This document shows positions 60,726-64,000 of a stretch of 64,000 nucleotides of DNA, piece after piece (the first letter of the stretch is position 1; each line of letters begins with the position of its first letter). This DNA is from Streptomyces sp. A 4/2 (lineage in GTDB: Bacteria > Actinomycetota > Actinomycetes > Streptomycetales > Streptomycetaceae), in NCBI RefSeq assembly GCF_940670765.1, contig NZ_CALNVW010000051.1, forward strand, positions 62,001 to 126,000, read 5' to 3'. Made by a program: the position numbers and the translations under genes. The notes under the pieces were generated by a model. It did not search any database and was not told the origin of the DNA. It was given only the letters and a program-made list of their open reading frames with translations.

Positions 60726-61550
60726 ATGGATCTGAACACGGTTCTCGACATCCGGGACGCACGCGGTCACGAGCCCTGGCGACCGGGCGACGCCTGGCTC
60801 GGTGGCGGAACGTACCTCTTCTCCGAACCCCAGCCGCATCTGCGGCGGTTGGTGGACCTGAGCCGGATGGGCTGGGAGCCGCTCCGGACGCTGCCCGACC
60901 ACTCGGTGGAGATCGCAGCCACGTGCACGATCGCGCAGCTGTCCCGGTTCGGGCGGACGCTCGATGCGACGGCCGCCCCTCTCATCGAGCAGTGCTGCCG
61001 GGCCTTCCTCGCCTCGTTCAAGATCTGGAACATGGCGACCGTCGGCGGGAACCTCTGCAACGCCCTGCCAGCCGGCCCGATGATCTCCCTCACCGCGGCC
61101 CTCGACGGCGAGTGCCTGCTCCGGGCCCAGGACGGATCGGTCCGGCAGGTGAGGACCACCGGCTTCGTCACCGGAGCCGGCCGCAAGGACCTGGCCGAGG
61201 GCGAGTTGCTGCGCTCGGTGACGATTCCCGCCCGCTCACTGCGGTGCCGTACGGCTTTCCGGCAGGCGTCGCTCTACGGTCTCGGGCGTTCCGGCGCCCT
61301 CGTCATCGGGACGCTGGATCCGGTGGACGGTTCGCTGGCCGTGACCCTCACGGCCGCGACCCGACGGCCGTTCCGTCTCTGGTTCGCCCTGCCGCCGGAC
61401 CGGGCCGAGTTGCGTGCGGCGATCACGTCGGCCGTGGGCGACGCCGACTGGTTCGACGACATCCACGGGCTGCCCGAGTGGCGGCGGCACATGGCCTTCC
61501 ACCTCGCCGAGCAGGTCCGTCACGAACTCACCCGGGACGGTGCGCGATGA
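60726..61550 (+). CDS. Molybdenum hydroxylase FAD-binding subunit
   Basis: This 274-aa protein has the motifs LGGGTYLF near 25 and TVGGNLCNALPAGPMISLTAAL near 105, then the C-terminal domain. It is the FAD subunit of a CO-dehydrogenase/xanthine-oxidase family enzyme, with about a quarter identity-like resemblance in motif order to the one at 33692, not a close copy. Its stop overlaps the next gene by four bases (ATGA). Confidence 0.88.
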   Translation: MDLNTVLDIRDARGHEPWRPGDAWLGGGTYLFSEPQPHLRRLVDLSRMGWEPLRTLPDHSVEIAATCTIAQLSRFGRTLDATAAPLIEQCCRAFLASFKIWNMATVGGNLCNALPAGPMISLTAALDGECLLRAQDGSVRQVRTTGFVTGAGRKDLAEGELLRSVTIPARSLRCRTAFRQASLYGLGRSGALVIGTLDPVDGSLAVTLTAATRRPFRLWFALPPDRAELRAAITSAVGDADWFDDIHGLPEWRRHMAFHLAEQVRHELTRDGAR

Positions 61551-64000
61551 GCTTCCACATCCAGGTCAACGACCAGCCCTTCGCAGCCGAGCCCCGTCCC
61601 GGCCAGTGTCTGCGTACGTATCTGCGCGAGCGCGGCTGGTTCGGCGTGAAGAAGGGCTGCGACGCCGGAGACTGCGGCGCCTGCACGGTCCATGTGGACG
61701 GCGAGCCGGTCCACAGCTGTCTCTATCCGGCCGTACGGGCACAGGGCCGGTCGGTCACCACCGTGGAGGGCCTGGCCGGGAAGGACGGCGAACTCCACCC
61801 CGTACAGCAGAAGTTCCTGGACGCCCAGGGCTTCCAGTGCGGGTTCTGCACCGCCGGGTTCCTGATGACCACGGCCGCCCTCGAACAGGAGAAGGGGTGC
61901 GCCCACGACGACGGCAAACTGGACGACCTCCCTCGGGCCTTCAAGGGCAACATCTGCCGCTGTACCGGATATCGCGCCATCGAGGACGCGGTCCGCGGGG
62001 TGAAACACACCGAACGCCCCTGCGCCGGGCAGGCGGTGGGCAAGAGCCTCGGCGCCCCGGCCGGACCCCAGGTCGTGACGGGCACCGCCCGGTACACCTT
62101 CGACGTCGAGGTCCCCGGCCTCCTCCACATGAAGCTGCTGCGCTCCCCGCACCCGCACGCCCGCATCCTGGCCATCGACACCTCCGCCGCCCTCCGTGTC
62201 ACCGGCGTCCACGCCGTCCTCACCCACGAGGACGCCCCCGCCACGCTGTACTCCAGTGCCCGGCACGAGCACCCCACCGCGGACCCCGACGACACCCGGG
62301 TCCTGGACGACACCGTCCGCTACATCGGCCAGCGCGTCGCCGCCGTCGTCGCGACGAGCGAGCAGGCGGCCGAAGAGGGCTGCCGACGGATCGAAGTGAC
62401 CTACCAGGAGCTGCCGTTCGTCACCGATCCCGAGGAGGCCATGCGCACCGGCGCGCCCGTCATCCACGCCGGCAAGGGGCCGGAGGCGCGGATCGCCCGC
62501 GTCGAGAACAACGTGGCCGGTGAGGTGCACGGCGAGATCGGCTGCGTCGACGACGGATTCGCGGAAGCCGCGGTCGTCCACGAGGAGACCTTCCGTACAC
62601 AGCGCGTCCAGCACGCCAGCCTCGAAACCCACGGCTGCGTCGCCTACTTCGAGCCGAAGGACGACAGCGCCGACGGCGCCGGCGAGCGGCTCACCGTGCG
62701 CTCCAGCACGCAGACCCCGTTCCTGACCCGGCGCGCGCTGTGCGCGCTCTACGGCCTTCCGGAGGACGAGGTCCGGGTGGTCGCGGGCCGGGTGGGCGGC
62801 GGCTTCGGCGGCAAACAGGAGATGCTGACCGAGGACATCGTCGTGCTCGCCGCGCTCAAGCTGCGCCGTCCGGTCAAGCTCGAATACACCCGTGCCGAGC
62901 AGTTCTACGGTGCCACCACCCGCCATCCGTTCACGATCCGCATCAAACTGGGCGCCCGTGCGGACGGCACGCTGACCGCGATCCAGATGCGCGTGGTCTC
63001 CAACACCGGCGCGTACGGCAACCACGGCCCTGCCGTGATGTTCCACAGCGTCGGCGAGTCCTTCGCCGTCTACCGGGCCCCGCACAAGAAGGTCGACGCG
63101 TACTCCGTCTACACCAACGGCGTCCCCGCGGGCGCCTTCCGTGGCTACGGCCTGGGCCAGGTCACCTTCGCCGTCGAGTCCGCCATGGACGAGCTGGCCC
63201 GCCGCCTGGACATGGACCCGCTCGCCTTCCGGGAGAAGAACATCATCGGCCCCGGCGATCACATGGCCAGTCCGATCGGCGAGGAGGAGGACCTGCACGT
63301 CGCCTCGTACGGCCTCGCCCAGTGTCTGTCGATCGTCCGCCAGGCCATCGCGGACGACCGGAGCGCCGACGACGTACCGGAGGGATGGCTCACCGGCCAG
63401 GGCACGGCCATGGCGATGATCGCGACCGGCCCGCCCGGCGGCCACTACGCCGACGCGACGGTCAGCCTCCTCGCCGACGGGACGTACGACATCGCCGTCG
63501 GCACGGCGGAGTTCGGCAACGGCACCACCACCGTCCACAAGCAGATCACCGCGGGCGCCCTCGACACCACGGTGGACCGGATCGCCATCCGCCAGTCCGA
63601 CACCGACGTCGTCCGCCACGACACCGGGGCCTTCGGCTCGGCCGGTACGGTCGTGGCCGGCAAGGCGGTCCTGCTGGCCGCGGAGGCCCTGGCCGGGCGC
63701 CTGAAGACCTTCGCGGCCCGGTACACCGGAGTGGCCCGCCACCTGTGCACGCTCGGCGCGGAGGCGTTCGACTGCGCCGGCCGCACCGTCACGCTGAAGG
63801 AACTCCACGAGGCGGCCCGTGCCCAGGGGGCGCAGCACGAGACCACGGCGGAGGGCCACTGGGGCGGCAGCCCGCGTTCGGTGGCCTTCAACGCCCAGTG
63901 GTTCCGGATCGCCGTCGACCCGGACACGGGCGAGATGAAGATCCTGCGCAGCGTCCACGCGGCCGACGCCGGCAAGGTCATGAACCCTCTGCAGTGCCGG
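61547..64000 (+). CDS. Molybdenum hydroxylase with fused 2Fe-2S and Mo-binding domains, 3' end missing
   Basis: The reading frame is open from ATG 61547 to the right edge, at least 818 residues. Residues 1-150 carry both 2Fe-2S clusters (Cys 38, 43, 46, 58 and Cys 98, 101, 137, 139), which in the first operon are in a separate protein. The hammerhead and Mo-binding domains follow (GGGFGGKQE, GVPAGAFRGYG, EFGNGTTTVHKQ). The catalytic Glu region is beyond the edge. It resembles aldehyde/purine/nicotinate hydroxylases; substrate unknown but the PucR neighbour suggests a purine or other N-heterocycle. Confidence 0.88.
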   Translation, partial: MSFHIQVNDQPFAAEPRPGQCLRTYLRERGWFGVKKGCDAGDCGACTVHVDGEPVHSCLYPAVRAQGRSVTTVEGLAGKDGELHPVQQKFLDAQGFQCGFCTAGFLMTTAALEQEKGCAHDDGKLDDLPRAFKGNICRCTGYRAIEDAVRGVKHTERPCAGQAVGKSLGAPAGPQVVTGTARYTFDVEVPGLLHMKLLRSPHPHARILAIDTSAALRVTGVHAVLTHEDAPATLYSSARHEHPTADPDDTRVLDDTVRYIGQRVAAVVATSEQAAEEGCRRIEVTYQELPFVTDPEEAMRTGAPVIHAGKGPEARIARVENNVAGEVHGEIGCVDDGFAEAAVVHEETFRTQRVQHASLETHGCVAYFEPKDDSADGAGERLTVRSSTQTPFLTRRALCALYGLPEDEVRVVAGRVGGGFGGKQEMLTEDIVVLAALKLRRPVKLEYTRAEQFYGATTRHPFTIRIKLGARADGTLTAIQMRVVSNTGAYGNHGPAVMFHSVGESFAVYRAPHKKVDAYSVYTNGVPAGAFRGYGLGQVTFAVESAMDELARRLDMDPLAFREKNIIGPGDHMASPIGEEEDLHVASYGLAQCLSIVRQAIADDRSADDVPEGWLTGQGTAMAMIATGPPGGHYADATVSLLADGTYDIAVGTAEFGNGTTTVHKQITAGALDTTVDRIAIRQSDTDVVRHDTGAFGSAGTVVAGKAVLLAAEALAGRLKTFAARYTGVARHLCTLGAEAFDCAGRTVTLKELHEAARAQGAQHETTAEGHWGGSPRSVAFNAQWFRIAVDPDTGEMKILRSVHAADAGKVMNPLQCR

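Noticed and set aside
61520..63958. 812-codon minus-strand frame at the right edge
   Set aside because: It is antisense to the fused molybdenum hydroxylase, which has both 2Fe-2S motifs and Mo-binding motifs.
1..64000. tRNA, rRNA, complete transposase or prophage
   Set aside because: I looked for tRNA-like cloverleaf ends, transposase motifs and clustered phage genes and saw none; only remnants and repeats are present.

Overview
The window is high-GC actinobacterial DNA, almost certainly from a Streptomyces chromosome. Indicators are strong third-position G/C bias, GTG starts, ATGA/GTGA overlaps, rare TTA (bldA-type) codons, and typical families: XRE plus DUF397, ALF-repeat secreted protein, class F sortase, DUF2637, DmdR/IdeR-type iron box and an srs-type phenolic lipid operon. 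I see no rRNA, tRNA, CRISPR array or complete insertion sequence. Both edge genes are cut by the window.

Region 1-13.7 kb: the end of a PIG-V-like mannosyltransferase, an Ada-type alkylation-response protein, a PPOX flavoprotein, a Tat-exported GH95-like glycosidase, a DUF456 membrane protein, an HTH regulator, a PP2C-like phosphatase with two TTA codons, poxB, and a TetR/SDR/EamA module with a candidate operator. Region 13.5-17.7 kb looks rearranged: a 17-bp direct repeat brackets a MarR gene that runs through one in-frame TAG into a VOC protein lacking its N-terminal half. A conserved hypothetical protein and an alpha/beta hydrolase-TetR divergent pair follow.

Region 17.7-23.7 kb is accessory: DUF397 and XRE genes, then four consecutive genes whose products carry cysteine-pair motifs (one a Nudix enzyme), an ALF-repeat secreted protein, a 630-bp stretch with little coding evidence, an orphan 504-aa cysteine-rich protein, and a scrap of a LuxR regulator ending in a very strong terminator. 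Region 23.7-31.6 kb: GH38 alpha-mannosidase, a RsbW-like ATPase, a DUF2637 membrane protein, an FhuF-like iron reductase under an iron box, a GntR regulator and a helical-repeat protein.

Region 31.7-40.5 kb is a purine catabolism locus: a PucR regulator faces a three-subunit xanthine dehydrogenase operon, followed by a nested hairpin and 14-bp tandem repeats, an AzgA-type purine permease and the XdhC maturation factor. Region 40.6-46.3 kb holds a Gtr-like glycosylation trio (DUF6056 membrane protein, GtrA, GT2) and a MarR/FUSC pair.

Region 46.4-50.1 kb is an srsABC-type operon (type III PKS, methyltransferase, flavin hydroxylase) with a divergent UbiA prenyltransferase. Region 50.1-54.9 kb: a D,D-carboxypeptidase-like protein, a small exported protein with a class F sortase, a DNA glycosylase-like protein and an aromatic acid exporter-like protein. 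Region 55-58.4 kb encodes an AspT/AspD aspartate-alanine module. The window ends with a TOBE-domain HTH protein, a second PucR regulator, and a second molybdenum hydroxylase operon whose large subunit carries its own 2Fe-2S domain.
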